A stretch of 64,000 nt of DNA from Cyanidiococcus yangmingshanensis (taxonomy: Eukaryota; Rhodophyta; Bangiophyceae; Cyanidiales; Cyanidiaceae), in assembly GCA_013995675.1 (NCBI GenBank), contig VWRR01000020.1, forward strand, positions 1 to 64,000, read 5' to 3'. The translations under genes and the position numbers were made by a program. Every line of letters starts with the position of its first letter. Position 1 is the first letter of the stretch. The notes under the pieces were generated by a model, which saw only the letters and a list, made by a program, of their open reading frames with translations, had not been told where the DNA came from and searched no databases. Positions 11,906 through 22,510 of this stretch are shown in pieces.

Positions 11906-12974
11906 GGTTCTGGTCTCGGAGAGTACTTGCAGAACGCGACCTGCAGACAGGTACATAGGTGTGAATATGTTGGTAGGCAAACATACAGAACAAAGTCTAC
12001 GTTGCACTACTAGAGGTATAGACGGGCAACGTGCTGAATCTATATCGTCGCTGGCGCTACGTTCATGGACGAAAAAGACGGGATGAACAATACGAAAACT
12101 AGAATAGAACGAACATTGACGAGAATGGATATGCGCTTTGTATTCCCGCACAATGACGACCAGAGAATCATAGAGTAGAGATGAGTCAGCGCTTTCTCTA
12201 CGAACTAGAAAGGAGATGCCACCACCGACTGACTTCATGAGCCGCTCATGACGCTGCCGAGACAGCGGTAAAACGTAGACACACGAAGCTCCTATAGCGT
12301 ATCCGAACGAGTCCGGACATGGCGACTGCCAGTGCTGATACAACTTTGGTGTTCACACCAGCGGTTATTTTCGTTGAGCCTGCTTACCGGCACGAAGTAT
12401 CCTAATCGGCCCATCGTTTCTTGACTTGAACTGCGCTTACGACCAAGTACGCTGCTGGGTCATGGTCCCAATATGGAAACCATCGAGCAACCTCGCGTTT
12501 TCCAGAGAGCCAAGTCCTATTCTAGCTCAGCAACCCGCTTCGATCACAACCTCAGTCTGCGAGTACGAACGACTGAAAAAAGCTGCACAGTCTACGCTTG
12601 CTGCTACGCTTGCTGCTACGCTTGCTGCTACGCTTGCTTCAAAGTCTCAGACTCGCGTCGATCGAAAACCGTCCTAGGAACGTGCAGAGACACTGTGCCG
12701 CCCTTCAGCTGCCTGGAATACTCCAGTTCTCACTCGGAGCGACGAGGGAGTGAGCGCCAGACGTTCATGGACCGACCTTGTCTGCTTATCAGGAGAGTCT
12801 GGTCGGCGAACCCAGCGTTTACGCAGCGCGTCGCGTCCCAACACCTGCCGCAGCAGTATCATTCCAAGACCTTGACAAGACCCATACCTGGACTCGAGAC
12901 TCGTCCACAGCGTCAGCCTGCCCCGACCAAACACCAGCGTATGCTTATAGTTGCCTTATAACCTCCCGCTTATT
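11906..12974. other. Convergent intergenic region
   Basis: About 1.07 kb between the ends of the signal peptide peptidase and SF3B1 genes. It contains a 12-base tandem repeat (GCTGCTACGCTT, about four copies) at about 12597-12640. The open frames across it have no recognisable features. Confidence 0.6.
12597..12640. repeat. 12-base minisatellite
   Basis: Four near-identical copies of a GCTGCTACGCTT unit in tandem, ending with a diverged copy. It sits in the space between convergent genes, so it affects no recognised protein. Confidence 0.7.
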
Positions 12975-15842
12975 TCACAAACAGGCTTCTGGGCATTCCG
13001 GCCCGGCCAAAGCAAAAAGACAACTCGAGCTGCCGCTCATGCCGCCAAAATAATCCCCGAGCCAACGTTGCACTGGCCAGTAGAGGCCACGCACCGCCTT
13101 GGCGGGATGAAACAAACCCTGGGCCAGGTACTGGTGAAGCACGCCGGCCCCCAACGCTACCCCCAAGGCCCGCACCGCAAACTCGACGGCATGAGTGAGA
13201 TGCGAGTCCGAGACCTCGGCACCCAAGGCAATGTAATTGGGCCAAACGTGATCCAGCAGGTGCACCAGAGCCTCCTCGTAGCCTTGATCAACCAGCGCCA
13301 GCGCGAAATGGCCAACAGTCTCGCAAGCCACCTGACGATGGGTCTCGTACCGCTCAACCAGCGCCGACTCGAGCAGACGCGTCACCGCATAGACCTGGAC
13401 CGGATCCCAGACTCGTTTCATGGCGCCTGTAAACGAGCACAAGAAACCAATGGCCTTGATCACGCCGGTCTGGACATGCTTGTCCTCCTCAGTGACGTAG
13501 GCATCCAGGAGGAGCGGTAGGACACTCCCCAAATCCTGTGCTGCGGCAATCGCGAGAGCCACCGCGGCAGCGATACGCATCGAGCGGTCCGACTGCTGCA
13601 GCACCGACAGGAGCGGCCCTACGAGCGTCTCGATCCGACCAAGCACGCGCGCTACCCAGCCATATGCCTCTACGGCTCGGTAGCGAACGCGACGACGCTG
13701 TGCTCCGAGCGTGTCGCGCATCTCGGGGGCCACTCGCAGCCACGCTGTATCCGGTATGCTGCGTCCAGCGTGGCGAGCAATCACCATGACGAGATACACT
13801 GCAGCTGCTTGGACCTCCTCCGCTGGATTGCGCAGCACGAGCGTCAGACGTGATAGGATCTCTGCAAACGGGACATGTCTCGGTTGCAGCTCGGTCGCCA
13901 ATGCATCCAGAATGGTCGCGAGCGCTTCCAGCAGACGAGCCAGGGCCTCGGGGTACACCTCGCTGTAGCAAGCGGCAAGCACGGTGCCCAGTCGTCCGAG
14001 CACCTCGACTTGTCCGAAACGCGACCATATGGGCACCAGCAGACTCACCAGTCGCGCAGCCTCTGTCCGTGTTGATCCATTGGGACTCTGCAGACGAGCC
14101 ATCGCGAGATGCCCTAAGGTTTCTAGCCACGGCACGAGACGTTCACCGAGGCTCTCTGCGATCGAAACAATGGTATGGTAGGGAGTCGGTGCAGGCGCCT
14201 GCAGCCACTGCAGCAAACCCTGCACCAGTCGCTGGTCGTCGGCCGGCGACAAGTCGTATCCACCATCGGTGGCCGCCAGAACGTGTCGAGTCGTCTCCAG
14301 GGCCAAGCTGCCGACCGCTGGCGAGACACTGGGGTCCGACAAACACCGCAGGGCCTGGTCTGTCAGGACGGCTGCAGCGCCTAGATCCTCGGCTAGGAGT
14401 GCGGCCACTCGCGCCAAGCGTCTTCGACCGCCGTGATGACTCGCGGTCTGCAGAACAGCACGCTCGGGCTTGATGAAACACATTTCATGAAACTCTGGCA
14501 AAACCTGGGACATGAGCAGCTCGGGCGGAAACTGGCCTAGTTCAAGCAGTTGCTCCAGAATGCGGACCGGACAAGTTGAGCGCATCGCTTGCATCGTCGG
14601 CGTCAAAAGCGAACAGGCTTGATAGGCTCGTTCGCGATCGTCCATCGATGAGATGATAGCCACCGCAGCAGCGAGAAACGCAGTGAGCGTGCGGTCTCGG
14701 TAGAGGCGTACGCCATCCCAGAGCGGGGCTCGAAGCGGCTCCAACAGCACCGCCTCCGACAGAGAAGCAGTCGCGGCGAGGGCAGAGACAGCGCGGGCAC
14801 CCGCGAGTTTCACGAGCGGCTCAGGGTCCACCAGGGCGCGCTGGGCCATACGCACAAGTGTTGGCAGGTGCGCTCGCACACTCGGCCCATCCATGAGCGC
14901 GATCGAGCAAAGTGCCAAGGCAGCTGTCTCGCGAGGCAACGGGCCGTATCGCTGCGAGCGTAGCATCGACTCTAGAAGCGCTTCGAGTGTGCCGAATCCC
15001 CAGATACATGCCAGCAGGGCAATGATGCGGGCGGAATGTTGTCGAACCTGGTTGTCAGGAGACTCGAACCACGGACGAATGGCCTGAATCATCACGGCAA
15101 GACCAGCATGTTCGCTCAATGTTTTGATGAATGCAATGCACGCTGGTGAGTGAATGTCCAAGGCGCGTTCATGAACGGTGTCTGCAGCGCTAGCAACCGC
15201 GGAGCGCTTAGCCGAGCGACTCGTGAAAGGTTCAGGGATTTTCGGGGCAGCATCCATACGTCCAAGGATGGCGACCTCCAGGAGCGCACTCGCGTATGGC
15301 TTGATCTGCTGACCTGCGGCAGCAACAAGTCGCGGCAATGCTCGTTCCAGCGCGAGCAGAGCGCTCGCTTTCCAATCATCATGCTGCCACAGGTCTATGA
15401 GTGCCCCGAAAACAGCGTCCGCTTGACGCTTGTGTTCAAGGCTGGTCGTCAGCACGCGTAGAGCCGCTTTACGCTCAGACGCATCGGCAGCGTTCTTGAA
15501 CTGCAGCAACGCTCGCAAGGTATGTTCGGGAGCCACGCCTTTTGAAAGAGCGCGTCTAGCGAAGGTTTCGTCTGTTGCCGTACGACACCACCCTCGTACC
15601 GCCTCCGGCAGTGCAGCTGTTTCTGCTGGCACTCTGCCTTCGCGTCCGTTTAGAGAGGCCAGAGCCTCCTGGCCGTTCTCTGGAAGGTCGTGATGGTCCC
15701 TCGACTCGGGCGCAAAACTTGTTGCTTCATCCCAGCGAGTGCGTTTCCGTGGCGGCGGCAGCAGCGGGGCCACTGTCTCCTCGGTCGCAACTGTTTCCGT
15801 ACAATGGTCTGCTTCAACGTTCGAAACGATACTTACGTTCAT
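12975..15842 (-). CDS. SF3B1: Splicing factor 3B subunit 1 (SF3b155)
   Basis: Scaffold of the SF3b complex in the U2 snRNP, which holds the branch-site duplex. The 955-residue product starts at ATG 15842 and has a UHM-ligand motif KRTRWDE at 33-39, the element that binds U2AF-like partners. From about residue 80 to the end it is HEAT repeats. The C-terminal part matches the human protein well: HVWPN, HQYLAQGLFHPAKAVR and GLYWPV correspond to NYVWPN, LQYCLQGLFHPARKVR and DVYWKI. It is shorter than the 1304-residue human protein, mainly through a reduced N-terminal ULM region and loss of the last ~40 residues. By alignment of ALVDPEPLVK (336-345) with human GLVDEQQKVR, the residue at the human K700 hotspot is leucine. 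A GTAAGT word directly after the second codon looks like a 5' splice site, but the frame stays open, so I treat it as chance. A second in-frame-independent ATG overlaps just upstream. Confidence 0.9.
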   Translation of the reverse strand: MNVSIVSNVEADHCTETVATEETVAPLLPPPRKRTRWDEATSFAPESRDHHDLPENGQEALASLNGREGRVPAETAALPEAVRGWCRTATDETFARRALSKGVAPEHTLRALLQFKNAADASERKAALRVLTTSLEHKRQADAVFGALIDLWQHDDWKASALLALERALPRLVAAAGQQIKPYASALLEVAILGRMDAAPKIPEPFTSRSAKRSAVASAADTVHERALDIHSPACIAFIKTLSEHAGLAVMIQAIRPWFESPDNQVRQHSARIIALLACIWGFGTLEALLESMLRSQRYGPLPRETAALALCSIALMDGPSVRAHLPTLVRMAQRALVDPEPLVKLAGARAVSALAATASLSEAVLLEPLRAPLWDGVRLYRDRTLTAFLAAAVAIISSMDDRERAYQACSLLTPTMQAMRSTCPVRILEQLLELGQFPPELLMSQVLPEFHEMCFIKPERAVLQTASHHGGRRRLARVAALLAEDLGAAAVLTDQALRCLSDPSVSPAVGSLALETTRHVLAATDGGYDLSPADDQRLVQGLLQWLQAPAPTPYHTIVSIAESLGERLVPWLETLGHLAMARLQSPNGSTRTEAARLVSLLVPIWSRFGQVEVLGRLGTVLAACYSEVYPEALARLLEALATILDALATELQPRHVPFAEILSRLTLVLRNPAEEVQAAAVYLVMVIARHAGRSIPDTAWLRVAPEMRDTLGAQRRRVRYRAVEAYGWVARVLGRIETLVGPLLSVLQQSDRSMRIAAAVALAIAAAQDLGSVLPLLLDAYVTEEDKHVQTGVIKAIGFLCSFTGAMKRVWDPVQVYAVTRLLESALVERYETHRQVACETVGHFALALVDQGYEEALVHLLDHVWPNYIALGAEVSDSHLTHAVEFAVRALGVALGAGVLHQYLAQGLFHPAKAVRGLYWPVQRWLGDYFGGMSGSSSCLFALAGPECPEACL

Positions 15843-18763
15843 TCATTCCGAGGAGTCAGCGTCTGGGCCAGTCCCAGTTCGTCCAGTCTGTTGAACGCAA
15901 CCGTAAACGTCGGGGAGCCAAGCCCACTGATCCGCTGCCTTCCAAGCCGTTTCCATGTTGATTCCAGTCCCATCTCTGAATGGGAGGGAGGTTTCTGTTC
16001 GGTGCAGACATTCATAGCAAATACAGGAGCCTCGTTTCATCGGCTTAATGAATGGATTCCATGAGCATCAAACTTATGAATCAGATTCTAGACACGAGAA
16101 GCATTGAAAAGGATCTTTGATCCGCATAAAAATTGGTGTCTAAGCTCTCCATTACCGTCCAATTTCGGAGATTGATGGATCTAATATTTTGCCACTCGAC
16201 TATATCTCTTGCAGATCATGAGGTCGGCACATTTTGTCTATTGACAAGCATTGGGCTTGCATCCGCACTGAATGCCGTGACACGTTTACGCGGTCGCTCC
16301 TCCCCTCTTAATCAGAACGGCGGTGCACACTGCAGTTCTCGTGAAAGCTTTTGAGCACTCCTCATAGGAAGCCTGGTTCTAAATCTATTGAGAGATTGGA
16401 CGATCGCTTCCATGCGGTCACCCTTGGGGAGCAGATCGTGTTCTAGGGAATAAGCAGATTGCGATGAATGCGGTAGAGCTGATTTGAGACGAGCTTGAGA
16501 TGCACGGAGACACTTAAGGCCGTCTCCGCTTCTGACAAGTTTCTAGATTCTCGCAAAGTCACACTGAAGACAGCAAACTGCTGGCGATGGTCCCCTCGAA
16601 ATATGAGGTTCACAAAAGCTGTGGACTCGTGAAGCGTGACTCCACTCAGGAATGTGCCCATAGGGTTGGGGAATTCGTTCGATGCTCTCCTAGCGCTTGC
16701 GGGGGATTATAAATCGAAAAATAGCCCTTTATGGTCAGTGACAAGAGGCGCCGCCTCAAGCATGCCGCAGCTGCCTCTGAAGAAGATTGGCGTCGACAAC
16801 ACATGCATTTCTTTCGCATCATTGCTTACTCGGACATCGACTTTTTCATGCTAGACTTTGAGTGAGTACCTACGAGAGAGTCGTGTCACCCCATACTCAC
16901 TCTCTATTTTGTCCAGATGATTTATGGATCGAGAGCTTGTTTTTGGAACATTACGCCTGCTCTCGAGTCCACCACGGTGTATTCAATCATGTCGTTGCTC
17001 ACTTCGTGTGAACCGTCGTGCATCAAGAGAAAACTTGCGACAAGTCTCCATGTAGTTTAGTGTTCGAGGGCCAGAAATGTTTCTCGATTCGCGTGCACGG
17101 GAACTCGACGGATTTTCGCCCTCGAGGTGTCGTAGACTCGGGAGAAGCCTTCCCCGAAAGAATATTGCTTGCTTTTTCTACAACGCTTTGCCTTGGAATG
17201 CAGTCGAGCTCAAGGACGCTCGCGTACAAGCGTGAATAATGGCTTCGGGTGTTGCCTCATCAGGGAGGCATCATCGAACGACAAGTAGGCTACGCATTTC
17301 AGCCAACTAGAATGGCGCTGCAATGTGTTTTCATGCTCAGAGAGATATTCCTAGTCTCTTGACTCGGGTTCGCCCCGAAAGAGTTTGTGTTCTCCTTAAA
17401 ATTGTATGCGGGCATTCGAGCTTGCCAAATTCCGAGACAAGCCGAAAAGCCATCGATTCATCTTATTTTTTGAGAGATTGATGCAGAATGCCTCAGCTGT
17501 TTACCATGCACGCTGGAGATGACCAACCAGTGCCCTGGCGTGTGTTAGCGAACGGAGCATTAACGCGTTCTACAGGCAGAACTTCAGCTTGGGCACCTCA
17601 GGCTAGCGAGTCACATTCACTTGATCATCTGTTTATTGAACAATTTTCACAGGTTTGTTGTCTAGTTCAGCCTTTTCTCCCAAAACAATTCAATGGTGAG
17701 CTTGATCTGGTCGCATTCGGTCCTTTGCCCTTCAACCAAGCAAACATAGTAAGAATGAGCTGGATCAGCTCGGTGGCAAATCGTTGTCTGCGACAAGTAC
17801 ACCAACATTCCGGTTGCGCGTGCCCTGTATCGAGTCGATGCTTGCCTCTGTCGTCGGAAGCCATTTTTTCTGAAGAAAATGGGATTTGCCTCTGAGAGCG
17901 GCGCCGGACTTGGCCCTTGTGAATTTTTGTGCGGTTCCCGCTTGTCTGCATCATCTATTTTGAATTATCTCAGGTGTCTCGAGAGCGCATCAGACGATCC
18001 GCCAGAACAGCTCACCCAGGTCAGCACCACGGGTCGATCATCGAGTCATCTTCCGCACCCATCGCACCATTGTTTCGCTTCGGATTCCGAAACAACCAGA
18101 CAATTTTCTCGATAAATTAGGTCGCCCAAAATGGGTGCGTGAACACGTCGCATCTGCGTTTGTCGCCTCGACATCAGGGATGGCCCCCAGTCCATCAAGC
18201 AGCGCAGTTGTAGAGAATGGTGCCATGAATAGTACTAAAACGAATCAGAGGTTTAGATCAACCAACGATCTCCGTACCGCGGAGGAAACGGTGACATAAA
18301 CTTGTCCAACGAAAACGACGACATGGGATGTAGAATTCATCCCGATTCCATTCCATAAACGTTGATGGAGTCGTCACGCTGATGTTCCGTTTCGACATAA
18401 GTTCCTTGTGACCACGCTTATCCTAGCGCCCTTCGATTCTTCTCCGGTATGAATTCCCAAGGAGAGGAACTATGACAAGTACTCGATAAAGAGGTCCGTC
18501 TCTACTCTCCGCTTGAGGCATCGCACGAGTGCCGCAGAACGGACAGGGACCGCGTCGGCACGACCCGCTGATTGCTTCGCCTGGAAACGTTCAACGAGTT
18601 TTGTTGACGTCTCTGCTTGCGGACTCGGCATCAGAGTCATTTGTGCTGTCGTTTGCTTTGCACGCTGTTGTGGGACAAGGCGAGCGCAGCAGCTGACTAG
18701 GCACGAACGGTGCGCGTAGACTCGTCGGCAAGCGTTCGCGTCAGTTCAGCCTCTTGAGAGACT
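15843..18763. other. Gene-poor stretch of 2.9 kb
   Basis: The longest space without a recognised gene outside the subtelomere. It lies between the divergent SF3B1 and MPC1 genes. Base composition is more AT rich than the genes. The best open frame (17488-17895, plus) has an ATG but no convincing family match. No RNA gene was identified by eye. Confidence 0.5.
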
Positions 18764-19135
18764 ATGGCACTGTTGCAAACCTGGAGTCGTTTCAAGTCCT
18801 GGGCGCTGGGCCCAACAGGACTCAAGACAACGCATGCGTGGGGCCCAATCTCGAACGCTGGACTCCCGCTTTCTGGGATCGCGGATATTACAAAGCCGCC
18901 AGAGAACATTAGCGAGAACATGACTGCCGCCATGTGTCTCTACTCTCTCCTGTTTATGCGTTTCGCCTGGAGGGTGCAGCCCCGAAACTATCTACTCTTC
19001 GGTGTTCACGTGAGTAACGAGCTAATCCAAGCATATCACCTACAGCGCATACTCGGTGGCTACGACTTTTATGCTGGCAGGCACGCTTCGCAAGAGCAGG
19101 CGACACCCAAGGCCGCTCCAACGGTACCTGCGTAG
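18764..19135 (+). CDS. MPC1: Mitochondrial pyruvate carrier subunit 1
   Basis: A 123-residue inner mitochondrial membrane protein that with MPC2 imports pyruvate. It matches the family over nearly its whole length: WGPISNAGLPLSGIAD, then KPPENISENMTAAMCLYSLL, then FMRFAWRVQPRNYLLFGVH and SNELIQAYHLQRIL. These correspond to WGPVANWGIP, KSPEIISGRMT, FMRFAYMVQPRN and TNEAVQLVQGYR in animal and fungal MPC1. Start at ATG 18764 gives the normal length with the short amphipathic N-terminus typical for the family. The Ala/Pro/Thr tail (about residues 108-123) is a small lineage-specific addition. The gene is complete in one frame. The neighbour on the other strand is also a mitochondrial carrier. Confidence 0.95.
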   Translation: MALLQTWSRFKSWALGPTGLKTTHAWGPISNAGLPLSGIADITKPPENISENMTAAMCLYSLLFMRFAWRVQPRNYLLFGVHVSNELIQAYHLQRILGGYDFYAGRHASQEQATPKAAPTVPA

Positions 19136-19511
19136 AGTCGATCCAGCGGTCTTGCGACAAGGCGCAGTCTGGATAACCTGGAGACTTGTGCGGTCTTGAT
19201 GGGTGTCTCCTATCGTCGAGTCTCCTTGTTGTAGTGTGCACAAGGCGCCCCATACCAAGTCGCCAAAGCTGATCTTAACAGAAACGGCGACGAATTTATT
19301 GTTGAACCATAGCCGTGAATATGCAGCATCGGCGGATACGCGAAACACGTTCATTCCACTTGGTGCCTATCCGGTATCTAGGGACTCAGAAATGTCGCCT
19401 TTGGGGAACGTTTCGGACTCTACAAAGGTATTCTGCTCGGCGTAGAAGCCGTTTCACGCAAGACCAGCTGCGCAGTTGCGTTGATTCCCGCCCTACCAGC
19501 GATCGTCGAAC
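19136..19511. other. Short convergent intergenic region
   Basis: About 375 bases between the 3' ends of MPC1 (plus) and the aspartate/glutamate-type carrier (minus). No gene or structured element is seen. Confidence 0.6.
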
Positions 19512-20730
19512 TCAAGAACTGTCAGATGCCCACTCACCCACATCGAGTATCGGCGCTGCCTGATCTGCGGCTCCACTAGGTCCGAAGAATCTATGCCACC
19601 ATACCTGCAGCAGTTCATAAGCTAGAAGCGTGAGGCCAAACTGCGGGGCCGATCTCGCCATGCGCGGTCCAAACCCCTTCCATAAAGCCTTGCCTCCTTC
19701 CTCCGTATAAATGCGTCGCGCACAATCCCACATGCCCCGGTATGCTTGCGTCTGGTGCCCACGATGTGCTTGCATGGTTGTCTTGATCACATCGAAAGGC
19801 GTCGTGATTCCAGCAGCGACAGATCCGGCAACAATACCAGCCATGAGACTGCTTTGAAGATGAGACGTGCTGCCAGGTGTCGAGGTCGCTTTCGGGGACG
19901 CTAAGGGTCCCTCGGGACCCGATATCCCTTTTGTTGCCTCTGGAGCTGAGCGGGAGTTTGAAAATGCCAGCCATTCAGCTGACGAGGCAAACCCAGCCGG
20001 CAAAGTGTCACGCAACCGATAGTACAATGGAAAGAATATCGCAGCAAAGATACTGTCACGGGCCAAGCATGGCCCGCTCCCAGTGTAGAGACCTCGGAGG
20101 CCCAGCTCACGAATGACATCCATCATACCTTTCGGCTTGCTCACCGTCGCACCCGTCGTTGAAGCGATCTCTCGCTGCAGCGCCAGTTGAACCATGAGGA
20201 TCTCACCGACATTGGTGAAGATAACTTGGGAGGCACCACCACAGGCACCAGCGCCTATATCCACCAACCATTGTGCAGCTACCGGCGAGAGCAAACGGTG
20301 CTCGTCTCCGTTCAGTGCACGTCGCTCTAGGTCTCGCACAAATCGGCGCCAACGAGGCTCGGATAGCATCGTTCGTCGCCAACTTGATCGCTTTCTCGGG
20401 TGCTACGCCCAAGATTTGTGGTACAACTCCTTGAAAGAGGCCTGAGACTCCACGCATCCGAATAACCTGCCTGAAGCAGTCCCATGCGCCGAGGTAGCGG
20501 ACACTACCAGCGCCATCGAGTACTCGAACGCTGGTTCCTCCCCTCTGGTACTGCAACTGCATCTTCACAAAGTTGATCGGATACGTGAAGTATGCCCCAA
20601 TAGCGCCAGCAGCACCGCCCAGAAAAAAGTTCCGCAACGACTCCTTCAGCCAAGGAGCCGGAAACCCGCGACCAAGCGTCGTTTCTGAAGCCGGCGCTAA
20701 ACCCAGCACCCGACGGTCATCTGCCGCCAT
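19512..20730 (-). CDS. Mitochondrial aspartate/glutamate-type carrier (SLC25A12/13-like)
   Basis: Mitochondrial carrier family protein with three carrier repeats. The first has TYPINFVKMQLQYQ and GLFQGVVPQILGVAPEKAIKL, the second GGASQVIFTNVGEI and GLYTGSGPCLARD, the third TTPFDVIKTTMQ and ALWKGFGPRMARSAPQFGLT. VAPEKAIKL, SQVIFTN and PQFG are shared with aralar and citrin, so exchange of aspartate for glutamate is the likely role; other amino-acid carriers of the branch remain possible. The ATG near 20730 gives a short N-terminus without the four EF-hands of animal AGCs, as in plant and fungal relatives. The first repeat and the rest lie in different frames; a +1 shift between about 20390 and 20350, in the matrix loop after NDAIR, joins them. 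The loop at residues about 250-275 is enlarged with Pro/Ser/Gly. It converges on MPC1. Confidence 0.85.
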
Positions 20731-22510
20731 GGAGACCCTTGCCGCGACGTTGGCTGCGATCACGTCACCAGCCACCCGCTGTACGGCTCCCGCCAGCCAG
20801 GTTTAGTGCCCGTCCGCCACTCCTTTCCCAGTGCTAGAAAAGGAGGCTGCCTCGCGCACCCGTGTGACGACAGCAGCGAGTCCGCGAGGCCCTCGTCAAA
20901 AGAAAACAGACGCTGTCGTAGCGTCGGCGGACGGACACTAGTGTTTTCGTCACAAGCCCAGTGAAACGGGCTTACAGACACAAACAACAAACCAAACGTA
21001 GAACCTATTCACGGTCCGGGACGTTACAAGGCCATGGCCTCAGCGCTGGTCGTCGTTAACCCCCAAACACAATACACAGCACAACGGTGAGTTCGCAGGC
21101 CAGCAGCGCCATGTCCCATGCGGTGTGCACCCAGCCGCCCGGGCGTTCTCGACGCCGCCGATCGCTCCAAGTGGCCGGGCTTTGGCGGCACTGAGAGCGC
21201 TCGGGTATCCCAGGGTCTTGCGTCTGTCTGTTTGCCTATCTGTCTGTTTGTATGTTTCTCTGTCTGTACCGATCATGGTTGCATCAAGTGTTTCCGTCTC
21301 GATGTCATGGAAAACGTATTTCCTGAACATGAACGCCAAGATATGTATCGTTGATGGTAGATGCTCAATGGCGTCAGCACCTTATGGATCATAAAGTTCA
21401 GTTTTCTTCCAAAAGAATGATTTGATTGGAACAAGGAGCACCGGATGCATGCTTCCTGATTCGTGTCTATCACGGTGACGATGGACGTCTGGCAGGATGG
21501 TGATTAGGCAATAATCTTTTCACAAACAGATTTTTTAAATGGAATAGAACGGCGTGCAGAAACTTGGACTGAGGAATCCACCCAGGAACGGATGGGTTCG
21601 ATTCGCTGGGCGCCACGGGCACGAGGACGATATATCGAGCCTCGTTCCAGTACGTCTCTAACAGACGAGATGATGGTGAAAACCGGAAAACTGGTGTCGG
21701 TCTGGATCAGCGATGTTATCTCGTGCGCGTCTAGTTTTTATGGGGTGCTTCGACGAGGTTTCGCCCGGGAAGCATGTGGGCGATACTTGGATCGTGCGGT
21801 TCTAAAAGAGTCTCAGCGAACTGCATCATCACGGTTGACCAAGAGAAAAACCCGAGCAAACGGCTTCGTCCAGCATTCGCGGAAGAACGGATCGATCTCG
21901 AAACGTTTCAGTGATCGTCTGGAACCGGGTGCCAGGTTCATGGTCTAACGAATCGGTGTCGCATACCTTGCCGAGACTCCCGCGCTAGATCACAAACTGG
22001 ACGATCGTTGTCATGAAACTCGATCGGAAACGACAACACCGGCACGCGCATCAACCAGCCTGGATGCAATCTATCTGCTAATCTCACGTTTTTACACCCT
22101 CTAGTCAATGCCCAGTCGTGGATCTCGTTGTGCATGACCTCCAAGCAGATCGCAGCGCTGCAGTATCCAGCAACAATCCTGAAAGAGCATGCCACGTAGG
22201 AAGGACCCGAATCACCCAAGCTCGTGGCCGATCCCTCCGCATACTCGTGTTCCGAATGATCACGATCATCGTCGATTACGAACGAAATCGCAGACAAGTT
22301 GTTACGTCGAGTGGAGTTGCACCATATATTGCGTTTGCGAGAGAAGACACATCATCGTTTGGTACATTCCAATTAATCGTCATGCACTGGGACGCGAACA
22401 CTGCCATATGAATGGCTCGGGACTAGAATCACCGCCACTGCCACCGCCACCACCGAGTACACGCTGCATGGAATCAGCCAAAGCGGGTGATCGTTTCTGA
22501 GAAGAAAAAC
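20731..22510. other. Intergenic stretch of 1.8 kb
   Basis: Separates two genes of the same strand. It has a pyrimidine-rich TGTCTGTTTG repeat at about 21223-21270. The longest ATG-started frame (21592-21948, plus, 118 residues) is basic and featureless, and I do not call it a gene. Confidence 0.5.
21223..21272. repeat. Degenerate (GTCT/GTTT)n tract
   Basis: Tetranucleotide words CTGT, TTGC, CTAT and CTGTTTGT recur for about 50 bases. It lies in non-coding DNA upstream of the aspartate/glutamate-type carrier gene. Confidence 0.5.

Noticed and set aside
15830-15842. GTAAGT after the second SF3B1 codon as a 5' splice site
   Set aside because: The frame remains open into the conserved ULM motif, so an intron is not needed.
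17488-17895. A 135-residue plus-strand frame with a stretch faintly like tubulin (FNGELDLVAFGPLPF)
   Set aside because: The likeness covers fewer than 20 residues, lacks the GTP-binding motif, and neighbours in other frames do not extend it.
21588-21606. GGTTCGATTC, resembling a tRNA T-loop
   Set aside because: The flanking bases do not form a T-stem and no anticodon or acceptor stem can be built; permuted tRNA arrangements were also not found by eye.
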